The notes beneath the pieces are model-generated. The model was given only the letters and a program-made list of their open reading frames with translations. It searched no databases and was not told where the DNA came from. 22,297 bases of DNA from Chara braunii. Its lineage: Eukaryota > Streptophyta > Charophyceae > Charales > Characeae. Shown piece by piece: positions 1 through 10,024 of this stretch (its first letter is position 1; the number at the start of each line of letters is the position of its first letter). A program made the position numbers and the translations under genes. Location of the stretch: contig BFEA01000333.1 of assembly GCA_003427395.1 (NCBI GenBank), positions 594,502 to 616,798 on the forward strand. The letters are read 5' to 3'.

Positions 1-24
1 CCCCCCCCCCCCCCCCCCCCCCCC
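1..24. repeat. Poly-C homopolymer at window start
   Basis: An uninterrupted run of C directly abuts the 5' end of the LINE. It could be a genuine C tract at the insertion junction or a contig-end artefact, and the window shows no flank to decide. Confidence 0.9.
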
Positions 25-78
25 AAACTTAGACACCTCTCTACCAACCAATCCCCCTGAACCGGTACAACGATAGCC

Positions 79-492
79 ATGGAGAGCTATAGGCTAAGAG
101 CCAACGAGGCAAGGGATCGCATCGATTGGAGAACTCAAGGGCTTGTCATTAGGAGCTGGAATGTCAATGGACTTGGGAATATAGTGAAAAGAGAAGAAAA
201 GTTAAACGATTTCCTGTCAGGGTTAACAATGGAGAACAAAAAAGTAGTGGATATTCTACTACTCCAAAAAACTGAACGCCCCCTCTCGGTAGAACATGAC
301 AGAATCCGCTCATTCCTGGCAAGGAAACTAGGAGGCCTAAAAGATGAAATATGGTCAGCAAACCCCTCCACAAGCTCCAAAGGGACGGCAATCCTGATTC
401 CCAAATCCTCTCGCCTATACAAAGCAGGATCAATTCTAAACAAGAAAGTTTATCTGGCTGAAGGAAGATGGTGCCTACTACAACTTAAATAG
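79..492 (+). pseudogene. LINE endonuclease N-terminus, first copy, truncated
   Basis: The frame opens with ATG at 79 after a short leader and encodes the start of an APE-like endonuclease. It shows the N-terminal SWNVNGL strand and the LLLQKT segment, where the family usually has LQETH with a metal-binding Glu; here the residue is Lys. It continues to a KGTAILIP strand and then stops at TAG 490-492. The stop arises because the sequence jumps back into a second copy of the same segment (junction near 490). The catalytic GDxN, SRID and DH motifs are missing from this copy, so it cannot be an active nuclease. The ATG and the leading residues (MESYRLRANEAR) are probably the true start of the LINE protein. 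Confidence 0.8.
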
Positions 493-873
493 CAGGGGAT
501 CGCATCGATTGGAGAACTCAAGGGCTTGTCATTAGGAGCTGGAATGTCAATGGACTTGGGAATATAGTGGAAAGAAAAGAAAAGTTAAACGATTTACTGT
601 CAGGGTTAACAATGGAGAACAAAAAAGTAGTGGATATTCTACTACTCCAAAAAACTCACCACACCTTCTCGGTAGAACATGACAGAATCCGCTCATTCCT
701 GGCAAGGAAACTAGGAGGCCTAAAAGATGAAATATGGTCAGCAGACCCCTCCACAAGCTCCAAAGGGACCGCAATCCTGATTCCCAAATCCTCTCGCCCA
801 CACAAAGCAGGATCAATTCTAAACAAGAAAGCTGATCTGGCTGAAGGAAGATGGTGCCTACTACAACTTAAAT
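108..873 (+). repeat. 383-bp tandem duplication inside the LINE endonuclease
   Basis: Bases about 108-490 recur at about 491-873 with a constant offset of 383; for example GGGATCGCATCGATTGG starts at 113 and again at 496. The copies differ at scattered positions, including a patch near 273-282 versus 656-665, so the duplication is not brand new. Because 383 is not a multiple of three, it breaks the LINE frame. Confidence 0.95.
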
Positions 874-1445
874 GGAAAGAAGAGGAATTTATATTGATTA
901 ACCTATATGCACCAAATTCGACAACAGAGAGAACGGCCTTTCTGGAAAATCTTAGAAATTTGAGCTCACCATTGACCCCTTGTATATTGGCGGGCGACTG
1001 GAATGCCACCATGAACCCAATAACAGACCGTATATCTCGGTCCTCCAACAATGTCAATTCAGCAGAAGCAATACCGATTCAAGAATTGATGTTGGACCAC
1101 AATCTGGTAGAACCATATAGAACCCTACACCCCACTAAAAGAGCATTCACCTTGGTCAAGAAGAATCATGCACATCACACTGCCTTCTCACGGATTGATT
1201 ATTTCTTGGTGTCAGAAGTAATGATGGGGGCAGTCAAGGGTGCAGAGGTACTGCCTCTGGCCTCTTACACAGGGCTGGACCACAAACCAATAGAGCTAGT
1301 GCTATGCTTCGACCAAGTGGTCAAAAAGGGTGTCGATTTCCACAAGCTAAACAATTCCGTCCTACTCAGCCAAACCTTTCGAAAGGAGGTATATGACTGC
1401 TGGATGGGACAAAGGTCTGCATGCTTGAGTGCAGAGTCCCGGTGA
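489..1445 (+). pseudogene. LINE endonuclease domain, second copy (APE type)
   Basis: The frame is open from 489 to the TGA at 1443-1445 and encodes an almost complete exonuclease-endonuclease-phosphatase fold domain, which in active LINEs nicks target DNA for target-primed reverse transcription. In order it shows SWNVNGL, LLLQKTH, KGTAILIP, INLYAPN, the AGDWN loop (GDxN; family usually GGDFN), SRIDYFLVS and the terminal GLDHKPIEL (DH pair). The expected catalytic Glu of LQETH is Lys in both copies, so the change predates the duplication or marks the family. No ATG opens this copy. The frame ends shortly after the EN domain, and the protein resumes in another frame from about 1559. Confidence 0.85.
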
Positions 1446-1558
1446 GACTGGTTCCAAAAAAGTTATTCCACCCTTTCAATCACTGCGGCTAAAATTTCTA
1501 GAAAGCTCGCGTCCACAAGGAAACAAAGGAGACAATCTCTAGACTTTGCTCTAAAACT

Positions 1559-2355
1559 GTGGCTGAAACCAACTTGATAAATAACCCCTCCTCGCCACTG
1601 TATAATGACGTTTTTGAGAAGGCACGGGAGGAACTGGCTATTTGGAGGTGGTGGGATTTAAAAGGCCTACAAACAAGAGTCAGAATGTGCGAATATGAGC
1701 TCAGTGGTTCAATGACAAAATACTTCTCTGCCCGAATTAAGGTTAATTCAAGAGCTAACACAGAAGGTTTAAGACCTACAATGACCTCGGAGACGGTGAC
1801 ATCAGACAGCGAAGAAATGCTACAGATAGCCAAAAACTTCTACAAGGACCTCTATCACTCAAAGACCTCCACACCGATACCCGCCAGCACAAGGGAGGCA
1901 AGACAGAGAATGCTTCACTACCTGGAACAAACAATAACAGCCGAATAAGCCGAGGCACTAGATAAACCAATCACGATTGAGGAGCTACATCAAGCCTTAC
2001 TAGGTATGAATAATGGTAAGACCCCGGGGATTGACGGATTAACGAAAGAATTTTGAGAATAATTATGGCCCCTTTTAGGAGTGAACCTGCTAAACTATTA
2101 CAACGATAGCTGGACTAAGGGGGGCTCGGTAACTTACTCAGTAGTAGTGTGGTTACACTACTTTTTAAAAAAGGTGACAAAGAAGACGTTAAAAACTATA
2201 GGTCAATCTCACTCCTTACACTTCCATACAAAATTATGGCCAAGACCCTCTCCAAACGACTCACTCAAATCACAAATAAATGCTTCCACATTCATAAAAA
2301 AGGCTTCATCCCAGGTCGATACATCCTAGATAACGTACTGACGCTTATGCGGTAA
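1559..2355 (+). pseudogene. LINE linker and N-terminal reverse transcriptase, frameshifted
   Basis: This is the continuation of the LINE protein. A linker in one frame (1559-1948; stop TAA at 1946) carries a helical region ending near ...NFYKDLYHS, typical of the stretch before RT. The same frame after the stop gives the RT entry motif NNGKTPGIDGLTKEF (about 2009-2053), followed by two more stops. Around 2145 the protein shifts frame and shows VTLLFKKGDKEDVKNYRSIS, then GFIPGRYILDNVL (RT blocks 1-2), ending at TAA 2353-2355. These are classic LINE RT fingers motifs, so identity is secure, while the many breaks make the product non-functional. Confidence 0.85.
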
Positions 2356-3569
2356 GGAAGATTAGGGAGAGGAAAATAAATGCTGCCATACTTTTTTTTT
2401 ATTTTGAAAAGGCCTATGACCAAGTTAACTGGGATTTCATGGAAGCGAGCATGGAAAAAATGGGAGTTGGACCGAATTTCAGAAAATGGAGCAAAATACT
2501 GTACAAAGATGCAACGGGTTGTGTCCAAGTCAATGGCCTTCTGTCGGACTGCTACTCGATGTCTCGCTCAGTCCGACAAGGGGATCCACTGGCCCCATCA
2601 ATCTTTTTGTTTGTAATGGAAGCTATTGCATCATTCCTACGCAAGAACCCGCCAATCCAAAGACTCTCTAGCACCAACATAGGCTCAGCTCACCAAATAG
2701 ATTTCCCCACAGCTATCATGTTTGCGGACGACCTAACTGTCTTGATTAGAGCTACTGACTCATCATTCAGGACTTTGGCTAAAGCAATGGAAACTTTCAA
2801 ATTGACCTCAGAAATGAAGATCAACTGGGGGAAGACAATAGGATGGTGGCTATCAGATGAGGACCCCCTGATATTACAAGGAGAGGAAGCAACTATGGCT
2901 TGGGAGACGCCAGACACCCCCACCCGGTACCTTGGTATACTCATGACAAGAGAAGGTCTAGCACCCCAAATGGGCGAGAACATGCCGACCAAACAAATCA
3001 ACAAATTAGGAAGGTGGGGCAATGTCTTCACATCCCTTATTGGACGAGCCCTAGTCCTTAACACTTCGGTCTTCTCAATGATGTGGTACTTAGCCTCCAT
3101 CTGGACTGTCTCGAATAACTCTATCAAAGAACTGAACCGAAAAGCCAGGCTCTATCTATGGCCAGGAGACCCCAACAAAGAGAACAGTATATCTAAAGTC
3201 GCATGGCACTTTGTCACGAGAAGCCCGCTAAAGGGAGGTCTAGGGATTATAGACCTTGGAACAGAAACAAAAACCCTGCAGATTAAGTGGATTATCAAAC
3301 TTTTGATGAACCCAGATAGCGTATGGCATAAATTAGCCATGGACAGCATCAGATCGCTAGCTTCGGTGCCCTCACGAGAGGATATGTCAGGACTGTTCTG
3401 GGTAATGAATAAAGATTGGATCATAGCCACACGCAAAAGGAATCGAATGAGGGACGCCAGGCTAGGGGGCTATAGGCCTGATACTCCATATTGGACGTCG
3501 CTACTTCGAATCAGGAGAAAAATATACCTAACAAGTCCAACAGACCTAGATCTAAGGATGAAGTACTAA
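2346..3569 (+). pseudogene. LINE reverse transcriptase palm and thumb
   Basis: The frame is open from about 2346 to the TAA at 3567-3569 and holds the RT palm. Motif A is FFYFEKAYDQVNW: the Asp expected two residues before EKAYD is Tyr (TAT at 2400-2402), next to a T9 run, so the catalytic triad is incomplete. Then follow SVRQGDPLAPSIFLF (motif B), FADDL (motif C, intact), INWGKT (motif D) and RYLGILM (motif E). Past the palm, WPGDPN and the GGLGIIDL segment match the connector seen in many plant and protist L1s. In a live element this enzyme copies its own RNA at the nicked target. The next stretch (3570-3809) is too broken to read. Confidence 0.9.
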
Positions 3570-3809
3570 GGCAACCGCTCTTCGGGAACCAATGGGTGAC
3601 AAATGAGGGCGACAACCCCCTTTTCTTAGAACACAAATGACTCTCCTGGGTCAAAAAGCGGCATATGGAAAATCGCTCACATATGGAATGAGGACAGGAA
3701 ACAATGGAAGACGGAACATAAAATTAGTTCCCAACTGAAAGGATGCCACAAACGACGACCCAATCTCCAGTATATTGTCAGGCTTATTCCACAGGAATGG
3801 AAAGATATC

Positions 3810-4118
3810 TTGACGGAAGCCGCTCCATGGAAAACCGGAGAATGCGGACTTAAGATACAAGAAATGATTCCCTCGAGAGCTTTCCAATTCTCCCACATGG
3901 AACGAGACTCACATACCAAGGCCACCTTCCTCTCCTTTCCAATCTCCACGACTGCTACCAGTACGCCGGTCATCCTTAATAGCAATGTCGAGTCGGTAGT
4001 CTTGGGGGACTCCTTCCTACTTAGGAAGATAAGGGTCCTTGGCTCTTGGCCCAAGTCAATCTTTAAACCGGACACAACAATCCACAACTTGGAGTTCGAC
4101 CCAGCTGAATGGGCATAG
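3810..4118 (+). pseudogene. LINE connector region
   Basis: An open frame between RT and the zinc-knuckle region, ending at TAG 4116-4118. The next codon continues in the same frame into the zinc-knuckle segment, so this is a single in-frame stop in one ancestral protein and not a gene boundary. I recognise no domain here. The sequence has normal LINE-protein character (SVVLGDSFLLRKIRVLGSW). Upstream, 3570-3809 shows the same protein in other frames with several stops. Confidence 0.7.
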
Positions 4119-4508
4119 ATGTCGGACAAGACCAAGAACATCAAAGTCAAAATCCCAATTCATGAGTATACAGTTAAACTAGGATACAGACTCTCACTGA
4201 AAACAAAGGAACCCGACCCTATCATTAAAAAAAGATGGTACAATCTACTGGGCCAAGAGGCAGACAATCTCACGCAGTGGAAAAAATTCAAGCGTATCAG
4301 GCCAATCAAAATTAAAAGCTTACAATGGCTAGTCGCCTACGCGACATTACCAGTGAACCAATGGCCACACACGAGGCGTAAAAGTTCAGATCCCAACAGC
4401 TCAGACTTGTGCATGGTTTGTAATGAAGGGACGGTAGAAGACATACTTCACTGCCTAATACATTGTAGAGAGGCGACAGACTACTGGGCAACAACCTCGA
4501 CACTCTAA
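4119..4508 (+). pseudogene. LINE C-terminal zf-RVT-like zinc-knuckle segment
   Basis: This reads in the same frame as the connector upstream and the tail downstream, separated from both by single stops. The segment IKSLQWLVAYATLPVNQW followed by CMVC...ILHC...C fits the zinc-binding region found downstream of RT in many L1-type LINEs (zf-RVT family in plants). That region pairs a W....LP motif with a CX2C...H...C knuckle. The putative ligands lie at about 4411-4473. In LINEs this region is thought to bind nucleic acid. The stop at 4506-4508 would remove the remaining tail. Confidence 0.75.
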
Positions 4509-4943
4509 GACTCCCTATACCCAACACCCTTCCCCAAACATCCCATCCAATTTCTTCTCTTGACTAACATCTTGCAACAGCTCCAAAAGGCAGAAAAAAT
4601 ATGGTTTGGACTCATCAGAAAGGTTACATTATGGGTCATATGGAAAGAAAGATGCAGCAGAACGATTGAAGGACTGTCCAACCCACGCGTGGAAGTTTGG
4701 GTGGAGACGGAAATGATGATTCAAGCCGAAGTCCTCTGCAGATGGAGGAAGACCAAACAGTCATGGACGGAGGACGAGGAACAACGAAAGAAGGAGAGAT
4801 GGACCTTCGGCAAGAACTGGTTGATAAACGGCAAGATTGCGGAGTTACGAGAAGACCCCATTTACTGGAAAGAGTGGCACAACTCAACCCCAGGAAGGAT
4901 TCACCAGCAACAGATAACTGCGGATGGACAAGACATTTCATGA
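4509..4943 (+). pseudogene. LINE C-terminal tail
   Basis: Same reading frame as the zinc-knuckle segment. It contains VTLWVIWKERCSR, matching the W.IWKER motif that follows the knuckle in many plant-type L1 proteins. The rest is charged and probably coiled (RWRKTKQSWTEDEEQRKKER). It ends at TGA 4941-4943, the likely natural end of the LINE protein. No ATG of its own is implied. Confidence 0.75.
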
Positions 4944-5739
4944 TCAGACATCCAAGAGGGGGAATAAGACGAAAGTAAGGGTGTCATGGAGCAGGATAGT
5001 AATCGAGGGTTTAGGGATTAAGGGTTAAGGGATTATCAGAGAGGGTAAAGAAATTTCGGGCAGGGGTCAGGGTGGCTCTCGGATAAGGATGGATAAAAAA
5101 AGGTACAAGGAACATATAGACAACCGGGCAAACTCTTTTTAGGAATTTAAAACTATTTGACAACCCTAGCCACTAGGTCTTAGAGAAGACTTTCCCTACC
5201 AGACGAGGACTAGCAACACACAAGCACAATTGAAGTTTACCAGGACCGGGAGCAATCAATGCTGACCAGGGGTCCTTCAACCATATGGAATGAAGTGTGA
5301 GCGTGTTTCATGATGTAATATTTTATTATGACTTGCCAGGGGAATAGGAACCAGACTGATGCTCCCCAGAATGGAAAAGGAGCCAGGGTCCATAAGGACC
5401 TGTTTTTGTTATAAAAAAAAAAAAGGTTGCGCATCTTGAGAGGACTGCAGACTGCTCAAACATCTCCTCTTCCAGTCTGTTTTATTGCTGATGCTCTGCC
5501 AGCAAGTATTGAAGACCCAATGAGTTTCCTCTTTCCCCTGCTCTCCTCCTCCCTCCTCTCTCCTCCTCTTCTCCCCTCCTTCCCTTCCTTCCCCTCTGAT
5601 CTCCTACCTTTTCCCCTATGCAGGATAAGTAACTGGCATAAGAATGAGCATCACTAAGAGAACAGACATGGTGGGCGTTGCACCTTTCAGAATACAACAA
5701 TCAAGGCCATTTCATTAGAATATTACAATCATTTAAAAT

Positions 5740-5740
<1 letters not shown>
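4944..5740. other. LINE 3' UTR and low-complexity spacer
   Basis: No gene is seen. 5007-5036 holds a degenerate telomere-like run (TTTAGGG, ATTAAGGG, TTAAGGG). 5090-5102 is A-rich and may be the LINE tail. 5387-5400 is a short perfect hairpin (GGTCC-ATAA-GGACC). 5413-5424 is A12, possibly another retroelement tail. Confidence 0.6.
5527..5625 (+). repeat. Polypyrimidine (C/T) tract
   Basis: About 100 bp made almost entirely of C and T (CTCCTCCCTCC-like blocks). It is simple-sequence DNA of the kind that can adopt triplex structures. Reading frames through it are compositional artefacts. Confidence 0.85.

Positions 5741-5742
<2 letters not shown>

Positions 5743-5811
<69 letters not shown>
5743..5811. 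repeat. (AT)n microsatellite
   Basis: About 34 uninterrupted AT dinucleotides. The apparent Ile-Tyr repeat proteins on both strands come from this tract and are not genes. Confidence 0.98.
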
Positions 5812-5813
<2 letters not shown>

Positions 5814-5993
5814 GGGATGGAGGATTAAACCACTCACCTGCTCGAGCATTGCGTAGTTCGATTTGAGGTCCCTCATTGCTACTTGTAGGACAGCAATGGT
5901 AAAGCCTCCTTCGCTGGTATAATTACAATCCTCTGACTGTCGTTGGGGAAGATCGACATCAAGCTGAAAGGCGATTGCAAGAAAGTCTGATGG

Positions 5994-6063
5994 TGTATAA
6001 AACGGGCGATGGAGAATGTGAAGACAAGTGTAAAAAACGGGCAATGGAGAACGTGAAGACAGA
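5994..6063 (+). repeat. Two-copy tandem repeat, about 35 bp unit
   Basis: Two adjacent copies of a unit whose core reads AACGGGC(G/A)ATGGAGAA, followed by (T/C)GTGAAGACA. They differ at a few sites. The flanking 5812-6340 holds no gene I can support. Confidence 0.8.
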
Positions 6064-6341
6064 TATGAGTTGTTGTTAGAGCACAAAGATTGGTGAGGTT
6101 CTCAGGCTAGTTTGTTGGATGCTGGCCAACAAGTACGACTTTTGCAATGGCTTTACAATAATGTCTCCAATTATGACATGAGAACAAACATTGGAGAACG
6201 CGAATGCCCCATCTGAAAATTGCAGCATACCTGCCAACGTTACACAGCTCAACCTCGTGACCCATTTACTGACCACATCAAGGTCAGACATGCGCATGAG
6301 GTAGCTCGTGCTACAAACTTGCGCCATGTGTTACAGCCGGA

Positions 6342-7285
6342 TTGCACCCCGATCCTCAAGCGACCACACATGTTTGTGTATGTGACAAACTGATGTCACC
6401 CACGTGTGTCCAGTTTTGTAACTTCATTAATGTGGCCTTGAATATTACTCCTTGCATGACCTTACCCGACTCCTCTGATTGCGAATGCCGCAGAGCCTTT
6501 CCACATTGTTCTGATCTTGTGGATGACCATATTGTGTCTGTTGACTACAATATCATTTCCGATATAGCCTTCGCAATCTTTTTAAAGAAGGCTCGAAGTA
6601 TCGGTTGGATGGGAAAACTGCTGATGTGCTCCAGACACTGGCAATTGGACTAAATGAGTACATTGCCAATTACAAAAGGTTGTTGGTAAAACATTATCGA
6701 TCTGCTTCTTTCTCGTCTCTTTCTCAGAAGTTGAACAACTGACGCATTGTCAATCCAATGCATCTTCGTTCTCCAATCACAGGAGTCAGCCACGTTCACT
6801 ACGTTCTACACATGCCACCATCTTCAACAACACTTTGTCATTGTCCCTGTGGACAAAACATCACACAATTTGGCAATTTGCTCCAAGAATTGGTATCTGT
6901 TTCATCTCTCTACCCATTTGGACAGTCCCACTTATACTCGTCCTCAAGAGTCCGTTGCTGATGTCCTTGACCACCATGCAGTGTGGAATGACCATTAGGG
7001 TTACACCCACACAGATACCCTACCTGACCTTTATCATGTGCTCAAAGCTCACAAGTCTCCTCCAACTCTTCGCAACATTCTTGGAGTCACAACATGCTCT
7101 CGTCCAACAATGAACGGCCTCCTCACAAACCGTTGGCTAGCACAACGACTACTTCGTTGTATCTCAGCGCTGCTTTGCAAGGAGTGATCTCTACTCTTCG
7201 CGAGAAAGACACTGAGCTCTATCAACAGACTGGTGTTCGACGGTGTTGGATCGTTAAGAGTGTCGATGAAGTGGTGAGGCTGGCA
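6342..7285 (+). pseudogene. Penelope-like reverse transcriptase fragment
   Basis: The + strand across three frames gives a consistent N-terminal RT protein. About 6480-6570 shows a CEC...HC..LVDDHIVSVDYNIIS block, resembling the C-x-C...GHVxTGDxxII motif of Penelope-like and related RTs. A shifted frame gives NLFKEGSKYRL (family: L..kGPKYRE) and IGLNEYIANY. Then comes FVIVPVDKTSHNLAICSKNW (about 6831-6890), like the VDKaaxNvvxvCkkxY block. Next is LYHVLKAHKSPPTLRNILG (family LYxxPKxHKxPxxxRxI), then TTCSRPTMNGLLTNRW, GVISTLREKDTELYQQ and WIVKSVDEVV (to about 7280). The catalytic palm motifs would come next but are absent, because the palindrome arm begins at about 7285. Frameshifts and stops make it dead. 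The assignment rests on motif order and the exact clade is uncertain. Confidence 0.65.
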
Positions 7286-8550
7286 TCCCTTGACTCGGAC
7301 ATAACGTTGGATTTGGAGGCCATCTCGGCAGTCGAGGACCTTGAGCGGGCGCCTCCTTTGGCGGGCCCGTTCGGATTTCCTCGTGCTCGGGATATCATGA
7401 TTGACAAAGTTTCTTCCTTTGGTCCTCTTGAGAATACGAACGTGCATGCGAGTCGGTGGGTGATTAGCGCACAAGGCGGAAGAAACTTGAGTGGCGGGAC
7501 CTTTTCTGCAGGAGTACCGTTTCGTTCCCCGCCGTCCGCGGTGGAGAGGTTGGGCATAAGTATGCCCGCGGGACTCTGCCCCACCTCGGACTTCAAAGTT
7601 CTCACTTGAATATTTGCTACTACTATCGAGGCCGGCACCGGACCCCTCCTCACCCAGGCTACGCTTAGGTTTGCAACTGGCCCGCGTCTGCGACCTTGCG
7701 GGGTGGCGAGAGAAACTAAGGTGGGCCCTATCTGTTGCCAGGCCGAAGAGGTGGCAGGCCCTGCCTTAAGGAAGAGGGCGGAGGAGGCTGTGGCAAGGCA
7801 GCAGCATCGCTGCCGTGCCGACCATTTGTCGGTCTTGGGTATAGGGGCGAAAGACTAATCAAACCGTCTAGTAGTTGGTTCCCTCTGAAGTTTTCCTTAC
7901 GGTAGTAGGCGTTAAGCATCCGATCGAGGAGCTCGTCCCCGTTCTGACTGTCGAACTAGTCGAAGTAGCTGGGGGAGCCGCTGCTCTGAGGCGTTGGCAG
8001 ACCCAGTGGGAGTGAGAGGTGGCCAGCGTAGGAAGGAAGAGCGGAGAGGCCGGGATTGTCGGGTTGTCAGGTCGGGCCACTACACCTACCAGGTGCTGCG
8101 TTAGTAATTGCAAATGAGAAGGCAGGGAGCGGAGCACACTGAAGGCTGGGCCAACGGACATGCCGCTACGGGGCGACTGTCGGGCAGCACCGAGCAGCAG
8201 CAGGCGGAGTAACAACGTACTGAGCGGGGGCGGAAGGAAGAAGAGAGTTGGGCACGGGGGATGAACCTGGGCGTGGGAACGCACCAGGTGCATGCGAACA
8301 AAAGGGGGGCTGGAGATGGCGGAGAGACTGGTCGGGCGCAGCCAGAAGTGGTAGTGGCGGGTTGAAAACGGGCGGGGGCTAAGGCTCCACGGGAAGGCAG
8401 GGCGGAGAGATGAATCAGCAGGCGCAGCAAGAGGGTTAAATGAATGTGGACGGGGAGCGTGACGGGTTGCATTCGAGGATGGAGACGAGGGGCGGAGTAG
8501 GCAGAACACGGAAGGCGGTTGTTAGTGAACGGTTTTGGGGAGGGAAAAAG

Positions 8551-9390
8551 TCGATCCCGGGGGTTTGGGCCCGGGCGAATCCGATCCCGAGCTTAGTTTT
8601 AGAGGTAGGTTAGTGAATTTAAAGGTTAGTAGAAAAACCTGTGCGCGGTGGCTATGGCGGAGTGTCGAAGGGAGAAGGAAGGAGAGCATAACTCTCTCGA
8701 CTCGGGGCGGAATCAGGACAGGTAGGAGGCGATCCCGGGGTTTCGGCCCCGGGCGAAACGAATGGTACGGTCAGATTTGGAGGAGAGTAAGTAGAATTAG
8801 AGTTAGGTGAAAAAGTATGTGCGTGAGGATAACGGAGGAGAAAGAAGGAACGGGCATTCCTCGTTCGATTTTGAGCAGAGTAAAAGGGACAAAGATGGTG
8901 GACGGGGGTTTCTGGACTAGGCAAGTCCGATGGAGAAGTTAGTTCTAACTGTAGAATGTTAGTTTTGGAGATAGATAGAAAAGAGTCGCGCGAGAAATGG
9001 CGGAAGTGAAGGATTGCAGAAAAAAAAGAAAAAAAAAAGAACTAGCTCACTCGATTCTGGGTGAAGATGCAAATCTTGGGTTTTAATGGCTGGCGAGCTT
9101 GAATCCGTTGTTAGAAGAGGCTGAGATTGAGTGGAGTAAGAGGTAATAGAGAAGGGGCTGCGCCGAGCTATGGCAGGTGAGGAGGGAGGAAAAGAGGTCC
9201 TGTACTCTCGTTACTTGGTGGATTCAGGTAGAGAAAGGTGTAGATAGGGGTTCTAGTGTTAGGCGAATTCGAATATGAAGTTAGATTAGTAGGAAGATTG
9301 GTGGGTTTACAGTTAGTAGGAATTGAGGCTGCGTGAAAGCTATCGGGAAGCAAGCATGGCCGGGTTTGGGCGGTCGAATTTTCGCCCGAT
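8551..9390 (+). repeat. Left array of ~178-bp units, one GC-rich hairpin each
   Basis: Purine-rich tandem units, each centred on a different hairpin: CCCGGG/CCCGGG (8556-8575), CCCGGGG/CCCCGGG (8734-8753), GGACT/AGTCC (8914-8928), TCAC/GTGA (9047-9064), TTACTTG/CAGGTAG with two T-G pairs (9211-9231) and GGGCG/CGCCC (9368-9387). The first three centres are 178 and 177.5 bp apart; spacing then becomes irregular after an A-rich expansion at 9020-9040. Inter-hairpin sequence repeats GGTTAGT- and GGCGGA-type words. No coding sequence is recognised. Confidence 0.8.
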
Positions 9391-9757
9391 TGAGCGTGAA
9401 AACGGGTGACATAAAAAGAAAGAATGTGGCGCCTTGGGTATGGAGAATCTGATCCTACACTTAGTTGGGGAAGAAGGTTAGTAGACCGGGAGTTAGAAGG
9501 AGGATGGATCTAGAGAGGGAAATGGGCAGGGTACATGCGCAAAGACGGCGATGGAGGGGGAGTGGTACGAGCAGAAGGGGCTGACCGCACCTAGTTCTGG
9601 TTGAAAACGAACGGGGAGAGGCTGAGAACAAGGGGTTTCAAACGTTGCGAAGCTAATGGCGAAGTCCGATTTTCGATCCGGGAAATGGTTCCGCGGGTAC
9701 GACGAGTAGGATCTGCGCCTAGAGGAAGTGGCCTATAGCTGTGCAAAAAGGGAGTGC

Positions 9758-10024
9758 ACCTGCCCGTACGGAAGGGCAGGTTCGTGTGATTCAGCATAGC
9801 CTGTTGGTAGTAGTGGTATGCAGCATGCCGAGTGGGTGGGCACCAAGCAATGTAGAGGTGCTCACCTGTACGAAATGAGCGGCGGTATACTGCCGCATTA
9901 TGGACGAAAAACCATTTGGTTTGTGCTCATGCAGATAGAGCAGCGTGAGTCAAAAGGGAAGATTGAAAGGTACATGTTGGTTGGTGCGCCGGTCATCTCC
10001 TCGGTCGGAGCGGCGGGACCGAGG
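9758..10024 (+). repeat. Isolated strong hairpins, left arm middle zone
   Basis: Three clear stems: ACCTGCCC/GGGCAGGT (9758-9781), AGGTG/CACCT (9856-9867) and CCTCGGTC/GACCGAGG (9999-10024). They sit at positions that roughly mirror hairpins of the right arm but with different stem sequences. From 10025 to 10600 I see arm homology only, with no gene. Confidence 0.7.

Larger units (their letters stand above)
25..5125 (+). mobile_element. Decayed L1-type LINE retrotransposon (EN-RT-zinc knuckle)
   Basis: This is a near full-length non-LTR retrotransposon read on the + strand. The domain order is APE-type endonuclease (two partial copies, 79-1445), reverse transcriptase (about 1950-2950), thumb and connector (to about 4118), C-terminal zf-RVT-like zinc knuckle (4119-4508) and a basic tail ending at 4943. 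A 5' leader of about 54 bp precedes the first ATG at 79. No upstream ORF1 or gag is visible. The 3' boundary is uncertain: A-rich GGATAAAAAAAGG near 5090-5102 is the best candidate tail, and I found no target-site duplication. The element carries at least three in-frame stops, several frameshifts and a 383-bp internal duplication, so it is dead. Assignment to the L1 clade rests on WNVNGL, the FADD box and the zinc-knuckle context; the exact clade is not determined. Confidence 0.85.

Noticed and set aside
135-1057. - strand frames opposite the LINE endonuclease
   Set aside because: Antisense shadows of the recognised endonuclease, appearing twice only because of the 383-bp duplication.
5678-6086. 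Open frames on both strands over the AT microsatellite
   Set aside because: The Ile-Tyr repeat is translated simple sequence; the remaining - strand residues show no known motif.
7222-7653. 143-codon - strand frame opposite the Penelope-like fragment
   Set aside because: It overlaps the + strand RT motifs and has no recognisable domain; it is treated as a shadow frame.
7868-8509. 213-codon - strand open frame
   Set aside because: It is Pro/Ser/Arg-rich from a G-rich + strand, has no domain, and the mirrored right arm does not keep the frame.
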